Source: Chaetomium olivaceum
Taxonomy: Eukaryota > Ascomycota > Sordariomycetes > Sordariales > Chaetomiaceae
Length of the DNA stretch: 64,000 bases
Assembly: GCA_039881045.1 (NCBI GenBank)
Contig: JAYWVB010000016.1
Coordinates: 248,001-312,000 of the forward strand
Direction: 5' to 3'
Both the position numbers and the translations under genes were made by a program. Numbering within the stretch: position 1 is the first letter of the stretch; each line of letters starts with the position of its first letter. This document shows positions 43,047-51,859 of this stretch, piece after piece. The notes under the pieces were generated by a model. The model was not told the origin of the DNA and did not search any database. It worked only from the letters and a program-made list of their open reading frames with translations.

Positions 43047-43796
43047 AATACCTTTTCGACGAGTCTTTTATTTCGCATTCACCCTTATTGTTTTTCGCCC
43101 CTTGTTAACTAGATTTGGAGGCATCGGCAGTCACTTCTCTCTTTAACAAGTAAACTACGAGCTAAAGTCACCTTCCTATAACCCCAAATCCACACACACT
43201 CAAACATTGCCTATGCGATATTGTATTATACACCATTAGTATGCTTTAAGAGTTGAAAGGAAAAGTCAAGAAGGTATAGACTTATATTGAGTCCCTAGGT
43301 ACGGTAGGTAACCAATGTGGGTTTGACAGTTGTCACCCGGACTGCCCTTATGTCTGTGACCACTCCTCTTAGTCCGGCAATTTTGCTTTCAGGGATCGAG
43401 AAACGAATTATGTTTCGGCAATCTTGTTGAATGTGGCCTTGGCCGTGACGTGTCTTGGCTGACCAAATGCTGAATCTCGCTGTATACAACTGCATTTGCC
43501 GACTCGGTGGACCCGTCTCATGGCTCCCCTGGCAGGTGGTCTTGCCGGACGAGATCTCGCTCATGCTCAGTTTCGGGGACTGAAGCCCTCCTTATCTATC
43601 GTACCTCACCAGGCACTGTAGCTTTGTATCGAGGTAGGTAGGTAGCTGTAAAAGTCATTTTCTAACTAAGATTATGTGATTCCCAAAAGCAGTCAATGTT
43701 GTCCCACACTAGCCACTTGTTTGAACGGCTCGTGCGGACCTCACAAATGCGGCGAGGTTTATGTGAAGTGGTTGGAATTTCATCCGGCTTACCCGG

Positions 43797-44239
43797 TGTG
43801 ACGAACCTCTCCTGGACCTCGTCCTGTTAGGGTTCAGTCTGATTGAAGGTGTCTTGCAAAGGTACTAGGTTCGGTGCAGCCAAAAGGTGCACAACAAAGA
43901 CTTGTCTCAACAGTAGGCTCTCGAGCTTGTAGCGAACTGTAGTTGTGATTGCTAACTGGAGAACTCCCAGAGCTCTCCAGAACGAGTGACTATATACTAT
44001 CTAATTCCTGGGTGCTCAGTGTGCTCAGTAGTTCCCTCCAACTGAGCTCACTGATCTCCTTCGTACGGACCAGGCTCCCTAATTGGTGGCTTCGCTAGAG
44101 GTGCTCAGTGTGCTCAGTAGTTTCCTCCAACTGAGCTCACTGATCACCTCTGCGGCTCCTCTGATTGGTTCATCTATCGATTGGTCCGGAGCATCCCGCG
44201 CCGCTCCCGGAGACCCTACCTGTTGGCATATTCGTGACA
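43797..44239 (-). repeat. 3' LTR (left copy)
   Basis: 443 bp, TG...CA ends on the plus strand. It holds a duplicated module with an 89-bp period (GGTGCTCAGTGTGCTCAGTA at 44011 and 44100, each followed by a CCTCCAACTGAGCTCACTGAT segment). It differs from the right copy only at CGTAC versus CGCAC (plus strand near 44064). Confidence 0.97.
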
Positions 44240-44462
44240 CGATGCCCCCTCTCCAGGGCTGACGTCCCGTCGGCCATCTTTCCCAGCCAACTTCTTGAAA
44301 TAGCGCCAACAGTCCCCCAATTCCAATTTGGTCAGTAGTCCGTCATTCTTCCCCACCCTTGTCTATCATGACTGACGGTATAAAGAAACGAAAGCGAAAG
44401 CAAAATCCAGCACTGAACGTCGCCACACCCGCGTGCTCGTTTCCAACCTTATTGGCACCGAA

Positions 44463-44929
44463 ATGGTAAAGTGTACTCGCTGCAAGCAGCAGGAACTTCC
44501 CGTCTGCAAGGCTACCAATAATTCGGACGTCTGCGGCAACTGTCTCGCCGTGGGCAATTACTCGTGCGACGCCTTTGGGTATAACGACTCCCCGCCGTGC
44601 GTGTCTTGGTTGACCAGAAACGTGACCTGAATGAACAGGAGCGTGCCGCGACGGAAGCCCTCCGGCTTGCGCAGCGCGACCTGGTGAACGCCAATCGCGA
44701 TCTTGCGGCGGCCTTGTCGAAAGTGGAGCGCCTTCGCGTCCAGCGCCTCGCTTTGGATCAAAAGGCCTTGGCGATGTTCGAGCAGGAGGGGGAGGTGTTG
44801 GCGGAACAGGAGCGTCGTGAGGCTGCCGCCGTGCAGCCATCCTCGAGCGCCGCCGCCGCCTCCTCCTTTAGTCCTTCCTGGGGTTTAGAGTGCGCCCCTT
44901 TTTTTTTTCCATCCCTGCTTGGGTTCTGA
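44463..44929 (+). CDS. Antisense accessory ORF: Zn2Cys6-like cysteine cluster plus coiled coil
   Basis: On the strand opposite to gag-pol, between the chromodomain end and the 3' LTR. The protein starts MVKCTRCKQQELPVC and has six Cys spaced CX2CX7CX8CX2CX7C, close to the fungal Zn(II)2Cys6 cluster (CX2CX6CX5-12CX2CX6-8C). A linker (DAFGYND) leads to a heptad-rich helix (LNEQERAATEALRLAQRDL...KVERLRVQRLALDQ) and a Ser/Ala tail. The frame needs one extra C in the run 44590-44593; then it is about 156 residues. Small proteins of this kind, with a CTRC start and a coiled coil, occur near fungal gypsy elements to my recollection. Function is unknown; a DNA- or nucleic-acid-binding regulator of the element is inference. 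Confidence 0.6.
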
Positions 44930-47900
44930 TGCTGATTGTCCTAGTTTTTCTTCGGGCGACCCCTTCCTCGCTGGGTCGACTTGTCCGCGGGGCTTCCCTT
45001 GGTCGATCCGGGTTCCTCCGGTGGAAGTCCTCCAGTTCCTCGGGGCAGTTGAAGTTTGTAGCGGGTTGCCATGAATTGTCTTCGGGGCCGAACCCCAGCC
45101 ATTTGACCAAGTACTCGATCCGTCCCTTTGTGATGCGTGAATCCAGAATTTCTTCGACATCCCAGAGTTCCTCTTCGTCTTCTGCTTCGACACCCTTGTC
45201 GAGTCTCGCGTTCTTGGGCGCTGGTTCCAGAAGCGAGATGTGGAAAACGTTGGTCCGTAGTCGCATTGTTGAGGGTAACGCGAGTGCGTAATTGTTCTCC
45301 GAAATCTTTTTGTCGATCTTAACGGTCCGATTTTGCGAAAGTCGAGCTTCCTGCTTGGTCGTTTCGTGCGAAGATTCCGAGAAATGAGATAAACTTTACT
45401 TTGCCCCCTCTTCTAGGCGAGGTCCCTCGAGCCTGTTTCTGTCGTAGAACTTCTTCATCCGTGTTCGTACGAACTCGAGTTCTTCCTTGAGCATCGCATG
45501 CAGCGAGCTCATTTTGTTGGCTTTGACTGCCGCCTGGGCACCGAAACATCGGGTCCCTGTCGCAAATCTGCTTCGTAGCCGTAATTCGCGAAGAATGGCG
45601 TGACCTTCGTGGTCTCCGTGACGGTGGTGTTGTAGGCGAGTTGTGCCGTTGGCAGCAGCTCGACCCAATTGTCCTGCTGGAAATTGACATACAACCGCAG
45701 GTATTGTTCGACAACCTGGTTGAGTCGTTCCGTCTGTCCGTCCGTTTGTGGGTGGTAAGCGGTCGAAAGCTTACTCTTCGTACCCAGCTTCGTCATCAGA
45801 GCTTGCCAAAACTTTGATGCGAACTTCGTGTCTCTGTCCGTGATCCATTCCTCCGGCCATCCGTGGACCGAGGTAACGTTGCGATAGATCACGTCTGCGA
45901 GTTCCGCTGACCATGTCCTTGTAGGGAGGAAGTAGCTCCATTGGTGAGTCTGTCCACCATTGTGAGGATGCTGTCGTATTCCACTCCCGTTACTGAATCC
46001 TTGGAGGCTGGTAGTTTGGTGATGAAGTCCATTGTCACCGAACTCCATGGTCGTTCTGCGACTGGCAATGGCTGCAACAGTCCGTATGGTTTGTGTCGTG
46101 GTGGTTTGCTTCGTCCGCAGAGGTCGCACTCTGCTAAGACAGCTTCTGTCGCCTGCTTGATTCTGGGAAGTCGTAATTCTGTTTGACTTTCGCAATTGTT
46201 TTGCTGATTCCCATGTGTCCTCCGAGTCTTGACTCGTGATTTTCCGAATGAGCTCCTTTTGGTCGCTGAGCCTGACGTAGGCTTGTCGTGGTACCAGAGT
46301 CTCGTCCTTCAAGTCGCAATCCCGCGATCTTGGATTCTGGCTCTTCTTGCCATGCATCGCGCTCGTTGTCCGCGATGGTTCCTTGGAAGTCCCGTTCCAA
46401 ACGTTGTTCCCTGAAGGCCGCACAGCATTCTACAAACTGTTGCAGAGGCCTGGCTTCGGGATCTTCCGACTGTTGCTGAAGTGCTGCGATCTCGTAGTCT
46501 TCAGTCGGTTGGGAAGCATGCCGTAGCGATCCGTCTGTCTGTTGATGTAGCAATGGTGGTGAGGCTTCAGATGTGTTGTCGTGGTGATCCGCTCGTCTAC
46601 TCAAGGCGTCCGCTCGTGCGTTCTCTGAGCCTTTCTTGTAGTGGATCGTGAAGTTGAATTCGGACAGAAACTCTGCCCATCGAGTTTGTCGTCCGTTCAG
46701 CACCTTCGTGGTGGTGAAGTATCGTAAGTTTTTGTGGTCCGTGTACACCTGAACTTCGTGTGTTGTGCCGCTGAGGTACGGTCTCCATTCCTGAACGCTT
46801 CTATGATTGCGAGAAGTCCTTGTCGTGGATCGGGTAGTTGAGTCTTGGTCCTTCGAGCTTTTTGGAGAAGAACGCAACTGGGTGAAGCTTGCCGTCCTTA
46901 TCTCTCTGGCCAAGTTGCCTCCGATTGCGAAGTCCGAAGCGTCAGCTTCGACTTCGAAAGGTGTGTTCGGGTCAGGCAGCATGAGCACAGGATCGGCGAT
47001 GATTGCTTCGCGGATCCGTTGGAAAGCCTGCTCGTGCTCCTGCTTCCATTGGAATGTGGCATCCTTCTTCGTAAGTTCGTGTAGAGGTCTCGCGATGTCG
47101 CCAAAGTTCTTGATGAACATTCTGACAAAGTTGGCGAACCGATAAATCCCTGACTTCTGTGGCGTTCGTCGGTGTTGGCCACGTCCTGACAGCTTCTAGT
47201 TTCTCGGGTTCGATCTTGACCCATCCCGGGGAGATCTCATAACCCAAGAACACTGTCTTCTTGACGTGAAACTCGCTTTTGTCCTTGTTGACTGACAACT
47301 TGTGTTTGTGCAGTGCATCCAGCACCTGCTGCACGTGTCTCTTGTGTTCTTCGAGTGTCTTGGAGTAGATGAGGATGTCATCCAAGTAACAGACCGCAAA
47401 CTTGTCGAGGCAATGCCGAATTGCATGGTCGATAGCGGCTTGAAACGTCGCTGGTGCGTTGGTCAACCCAAACGGCATGACGAGGTACTCGTAGTGCCCG
47501 TAGGGTGTCCGAAAAGCCGTCTTCCATTCGTCTCCTTCCTTGATGCGGATGTGGGCGTACGCTGTTGGAAGGTCGAGTCGCGTGAAGTATTGTGCCCCTG
47601 ACAGCTGGTCTCGAAGCCTCGAGATCAGTGGCAGTGGGTAGCGGTTCTTCACCGTCTCGTTGTTCAACTGTCGGTAGTCCACGCACATCCTGAGCTTCCC
47701 ATCTTTCTTTGGAACGAAAAGGACTGGGTAGCCCGCCGGCGATGTCGATGGTCTGATGTGCCCTATCTCGAGGTTCTTTTCGAGATAGCTCCTCAACTCT
47801 GCATCTTGCTTCTCGTTGGTGTGGTACACCTTGAAGAATTTCAACTGGGCTCCTTCCTTGAGTTTGATCTCGTGATCCCAAGGTCCGTGGTCTGGTAGCC

Positions 47901-48700
47901 CTGCGAGATGTTTTGCTGTGAACGCCGGGTGCCCCTTGTAGTCGTCTGGGATCTGTCCCGTCTTCGCGTTCTTCGCCGTACCTTCGTAGTACGCGAACTT
48001 GTGTCCTGACTCGATGAATGATGCTTCGAGTTCCTTGACTTCTTTTGATGCCAGCTCGATGTTTGCTGCCTCGAGCTGAGTGACCCATTGTTCGTGTTTG
48101 AGCATTCCGTGCTCGTCGACTGAGACGACGGCGATGGTTCGTTCCTCCCGTGTCTGCTTCTTTCGTCGTGTGCCGCTTCTTCCGGATTTCAGAGTACGTC
48201 CTTCTGTACTGGCTGCTTCCTGCGGTGGGCCCGTAGAGGGGGTTTGTTCTGACCCGCTGCTCGTTCGTGGCTCCTGTTCTGCGCGTTCTCCCATCGAGTT
48301 GGTTGGATGCTCCCGCCGTTCCCGCGGTTGCAGATGGCCATCTCCCTTCCAACTGATGTCCGGGTCATAGTCCCTGTGCCATGGGCGTCCGAGAATCATG
48401 TCTTTCTCCGGCCCCATGTCCACAATATCGAATACCACTTGGGTGGTCTTTCCTGCCACCTCAATGTCGAGTGGTTCTGTTTCTCGTCGTACCCATTGTG
48501 TGTCGAATGGTCCTTTGACGACGTGTGGTTGTTTCTTGATCCTCCATGGGATTCTGAGTTGATTCACAAATGTGGGTGAGATGAGATCCATCTGCGCTCC
48601 TCCATCCACTAACGCGAGGGCCTCGAATTTCCCCCATCGCGCTGTGATCCAGAGCCTGTTGTCTGGCTTGGTGCTTCTTACAGCAGCTACTTCGTGTTCG
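44868..48700 (-). CDS. pol: Pol region: protease, RT, RNase H, integrase, chromodomain
   Basis: Read on the minus strand. The protease-like segment ALVDGGAQMDLIS (about 48600) has DGGA where retropepsins usually have D[ST]GA. RT shows FTRLDLPTAYAHIRI, YLVMPFGLTNAPATFQ and the catalytic YLDD at 47377-47388. RNase H begins with FEVEADASDFAIGG. The integrase zinc region includes GGHMGISKT, and the DDE core has MDFITKLP, TMVDRL, ITDRDTKF and HPQTDGQTERLNQ. The C-terminal chromodomain is WDVEEILDSR, EYLVKWLGF and NSWQPATNF, at about 45010-45165. The frame changes several times (for example at about 47120-47145, 46840, 46190, 45920, 45540 and 45400), mostly consistent with single missing bases. Chromodomains direct integration through histone marks in this class. 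Confidence 0.9.
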
Positions 48701-48778
48701 CCTGCTGGGAGGTCGTTATAAGGCTTCTGTTTGCGCCAGTTCTTCCTGTACTGCGCGGCCTGTCTCCGTTGTGGGGAG

Positions 48779-49888
48779 TTAGAGACTTCCGGGCCCCTCG
48801 GAGGGCCCTGAGCCGTTTCCCAAGCTCTCGTGGTGTTTCAAGGCGTCCCTGTCCGCACCTTGGCTTGCGGCGTCGATCGTTCGGTGTTCCTGGAGCCATT
48901 GGCTCATCCAGGGTTCGATTCGTCTCCTGGTGCTGGGTCTTCGCTGATAGACCTTCTTCCGTTGTTCTGCGTGTTCCCGCAACTTTTCATCTGCGTGGAT
49001 GACACAGTCTGCCTCAATGCAGTTTTGCATTCCTCCGATCATTCTGCACGCTTGTGGCCAGGCGTTCTTGGGTTTGGCCCTAAGTCGCTTGTCGTTTGCC
49101 ATTCCTATGTCCCATGACAGGGCTGGTGGTGCGCATCCGTGATCGTATACCCATGTCGTGGGTAGTGGTTGGCCGGCTTGATTCTGGTTCCTGATGGGCC
49201 AGTGGTCGTAGTGGAGTTTGCTCTGAAAGTGGTAGCGACACTCATGTGCTACGCACTGGAACCAGGGGAGGTAGATGTGATCCCATCTCCTTGGGTTCAG
49301 TCGGTGGTGGTCCCCTTCCATCAGTCGAAACGCGTCCGACACTCCTCGGAGTCCTTGAGTCTCGAGGTCTTCCGTGCTTCTTCCTGGGGCGAGGTACTGG
49401 TTCCGCGCCCAGTACTCGTCCCAGTCTTGAGTCATCTGCCCCTTGCTGCGTCGTTCTTCCTGAGCAAAGAGGTAGATTTTCTCCGGGTGCTGGACCCCGT
49501 TCTCACAATCTTCTGCCGGTTCCGTGGGTCCGTCCCAGGGGGTATAGTCGAACGTCGTCCCGATCTGCTCTTCGTGTAGGATCCTGGCTTCCTCTGTGAT
49601 CCTGTCGAGGTGTTGGCCGATCGCCCCGTGGGTGTTGGTGAGTTCTTGTACCCCTTCCTGGATTGAGTCGAGTTCAGCGCGGAGTCGTCCATACTGCTCG
49701 TTTCTTTCCTCAAGTGTCTTTTCGAGTTCCGCTTTCTCGTCTTCGAGCCGATAGACCCGCTCTCTGAGTTCCAGGACTCGCTTCTGCAGGAAAGCTAGGT
49801 TGGGTCCCGTGTTTTCCTCGGCGTTCTGCCGGGCTCGCCAGTGTCCGTCGTCTTGCTGGACCAACCCGAGCCCCCAGTCTCCTGCCAT
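48779..49888 (-). CDS. Gag-Pol spacer module: coiled coil plus Cys/His-rich region
   Basis: A clean 369-codon open frame between the Gag zinc knuckle and the protease, probably part of the same polyprotein. Its first third is a strong coiled coil (FLQKRVLELRERVYRLEDEK...EKTLEERNEQYGRLRAEL). The second half has regularly placed Cys, His and Trp (CVAHECRYHF, HYDHWPIRNQ, WVYDHGCAPPALSWD, ACRMIGGMQNCIEADC), suggesting a metal-binding fold. It is not one of the textbook Gag or Pol domains. I cannot name it. Its position suggests a particle-assembly or nucleic-acid-binding role, which is inference. Confidence 0.65.
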   Translation of the reverse strand: MAGDWGLGLVQQDDGHWRARQNAEENTGPNLAFLQKRVLELRERVYRLEDEKAELEKTLEERNEQYGRLRAELDSIQEGVQELTNTHGAIGQHLDRITEEARILHEEQIGTTFDYTPWDGPTEPAEDCENGVQHPEKIYLFAQEERRSKGQMTQDWDEYWARNQYLAPGRSTEDLETQGLRGVSDAFRLMEGDHHRLNPRRWDHIYLPWFQCVAHECRYHFQSKLHYDHWPIRNQNQAGQPLPTTWVYDHGCAPPALSWDIGMANDKRLRAKPKNAWPQACRMIGGMQNCIEADCVIHADEKLREHAEQRKKVYQRRPSTRRRIEPWMSQWLQEHRTIDAASQGADRDALKHHESLGNGSGPSEGPGSL

Positions 49889-49889
49889 T

Positions 49890-51092
49890 GCTAGGGCGAA
49901 ACGTGGAGGTGCAACCTCTCCTTCATCGTCGGTCTCGATAAGGGTGTTGCTGGGTCCTTCAGTCGGTCCTTCCTGATCTGGGTCCGTCAGGGCTGATTCT
50001 TGGTCGTTGGCCCTGTCAATGTCGTATTCGAGATCGTCCTGCGTGTAGCTGGCTGCGGCGACCTCCTGAATCCGGACTCTCTTCCCGACCGTGGCCTGGT
50101 CGATGGTGGCGGCCTCCTTTCCTGGAACCGGTCGCCATTCTTTCTTGCTGCGACAGTCACGTTTGAAGTGACCCTTCTTGCCGCAGTTGTAACAGGTGAT
50201 GCCTGTCTTGTCCTTGGCACCGTCCCTTCTTCCCGCCCAATGCGCCTGGCGGCGTCGACGTCCATGGGTCCTGCGTGGGTGCCGTAGGAAGTGCTCTTCT
50301 GTTGTCGTTTCTTCCCTGTGTTGGCCGTGCTCCCACTTCCTTGGGTTCCTGGCACGAATCGTCCCTGTCCCTTCCGCTGCTGCTTCCTTGCGTACTGGCG
50401 GTCATCGATCCTGATGGCTTTGGCGATGTACTCGTCAAGGGTGGCAGGGCGGTCCTCCTTGTACAGCTCGTCCTTGACGTCATCCTTGAGCCCGTCGTAG
50501 AACAGTTGCATCAGGCCTTCTTCATTGATTCCGGCCCTGATGGAGTCTTGTCTGAACAGTGTGGCGTAAGCCGACGTGGACTTGGTCTGCCGTAGTCTCG
50601 CGAGTCGGTCCTGGGCGTGGACTCTTTCGTCCTGGTCCCCGAACACCTTCCGAAGTTCCTTTTCGAATTGGTCGTAGTCCTCGAACACCATCTTGGTGAA
50701 AGCTTGCTGCTTGACGCTGGCGTGGTCGACATAGTCCTTGAGCGTGGGCTCGAACCAGCGTGCCGCCTGGCCCGTGAGTCTCGACGCGACGTATCGAGTC
50801 TTGGTCTCCTCATCGGGGAACCTGGCGTCGTAGTGTTCCATGTAGGACGACATCTCGGTGAGGAAGCGCGAGAGGTCTTCCTTCTTCCGTCGAACTTCTC
50901 GGGCGCTTCGATCTTGAGCTTGTTCTTCCCCACATCGTCGACCTTGGTGTGGACTTCGTTGATGAGGTCCTGGTGTTCCGCTGCTTCTTTCTCGAGCGCG
51001 GTTATCTTGTCCTGCAGGGACTTGATGATGACGTTGAGGTCGGTGGGTGAAGCTGGAGTTGCCATATCGATATCGGAGCCAGTGGTGCTCAT
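49890..51092 (-). CDS. gag: Gag polyprotein with CCHC zinc knuckle
   Basis: Starts at ATG 51092 (MSTTGSDIDMATPASPTD), 54 bases after the 5' LTR. An N-terminal coiled coil (LQDKITALEKEAAEH) leads into the retrotransposon Gag core (FDGRR..., MSSYMEHYDARFPDEETKTRYVASRLTGQAARWFEP, DQDERVHAQDRLARLRQ). A basic region and one CCHC knuckle follow (CYNCGKKGHFKRDC, about 50155-50196). The frame shifts near 50880 and again around 50230-50290; single missing bases explain them. It continues into the spacer module. Confidence 0.88.
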
Positions 51093-51135
51093 GGACGTAT
51101 TGCCTTCAATCCTGAACTGTAACAGAGTTAAAGGG

Positions 51136-51144
51136 AGTTAGCAA
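51136..51144 (-). other. Primer-binding position complementary to LTR (self-priming candidate)
   Basis: Two bases inside the 5' LTR, the minus strand reads TTGCTAACT rather than a TGG-starting tRNA match. Its exact complement AGTTAGCAA lies within the LTR (51299-51307 on the minus strand), about 40 nt after a TATATAG box (51341-51347). This is the arrangement of Tf1/sushi-type self-primed elements. Confidence 0.45.
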
Positions 51145-51146
51145 CG

Positions 51147-51589
51147 TGTGACGAACCTCTCCTGGACCTCGTCCTGTTAGGGTTCAGTCTGATTGAAGGT
51201 GTCTTGCAAAGGTACTAGGTTCGGTGCAGCCAAAAGGTGCACAACAAAGACTTGTCTCAACAGTAGGCTCTCGAGCTTGTAGCGAACTGTAGTTGTGATT
51301 GCTAACTGGAGAACTCCCAGAGCTCTCCAGAACGAGTGACTATATACTATCTAATTCCTGGGTGCTCAGTGTGCTCAGTAGTTCCCTCCAACTGAGCTCA
51401 CTGATCTCCTTCGCACGGACCAGGCTCCCTAATTGGTGGCTTCGCTAGAGGTGCTCAGTGTGCTCAGTAGTTTCCTCCAACTGAGCTCACTGATCACCTC
51501 TGCGGCTCCTCTGATTGGTTCATCTATCGATTGGTCCGGAGCATCCCGCGCCGCTCCCGGAGACCCTACCTGTTGGCATATTCGTGACA
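51147..51589 (-). repeat. 5' LTR (right copy)
   Basis: 443 bp, one mismatch to the left copy. In the sense (minus) direction it has a TATATAG element near LTR position 240, so the transcript should start in the last 40 percent of the LTR. Confidence 0.97.
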
Positions 51590-51859
51590 CCCGGTACCTA
51601 AAGGGTTGGCTATATCACGGCCACCACTGCAGTGCCATTGCCGAAACATTACCGCCACGTTCAAAAGCGCTACAGACCGTTTTACCCTTGCAAGCATTCT
51701 GGATATGCAATGCCGGTCGTTGAGTCGTCAACGGATAGACTACCTAGGTAAATACACTCCTGAGACGATTACATCAATACCCATGGGGTCAACTCTGCTT
51801 CCTATCTTATCCGGTGCTCCAACCTCACACCAGCTCAATGGTAGCCTTCCCATTTTGGT

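Larger units (their letters stand above)
42863..43796. other. Intergenic up to the retrotransposon
   Basis: Contains the poly-G run and the 27-bp duplication; the rest shows no gene. Confidence 0.5.
43797..51589 (-). mobile_element. Full-length Ty3/gypsy chromovirus LTR retrotransposon
   Basis: A 7.8-kb element transcribed on the minus strand. The LTRs at 43797-44239 and 51147-51589 are 443 bp each and differ at one base. They begin TGTGACGAA and end TTCGTGACA on the plus strand, and are flanked by a perfect 5-bp target duplication (CCCGG at 43792-43796 and 51590-51594). Internal order on the minus strand is Gag with a CCHC knuckle, a coiled-coil/Cys-His module, protease, reverse transcriptase (YLDD), RNase H, integrase and chromodomain. 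That order defines the Ty3/gypsy chromoviruses. A purine tract (GGAGAGGGGGCA on the minus strand) abuts the 3' LTR. The reading frame has several single-base breaks of the same homopolymer type as in host genes, so the copy may be intact in the organism. Near-identical LTRs indicate recent insertion. Confidence 0.96.

Noticed and set aside
44343..44840. 165-codon minus-strand ORF in the retrotransposon 3' region
   Set aside because: It lies beyond the chromodomain stop and is antisense to the Cys/coiled-coil ORF, with Arg/Pro-rich shadow composition.
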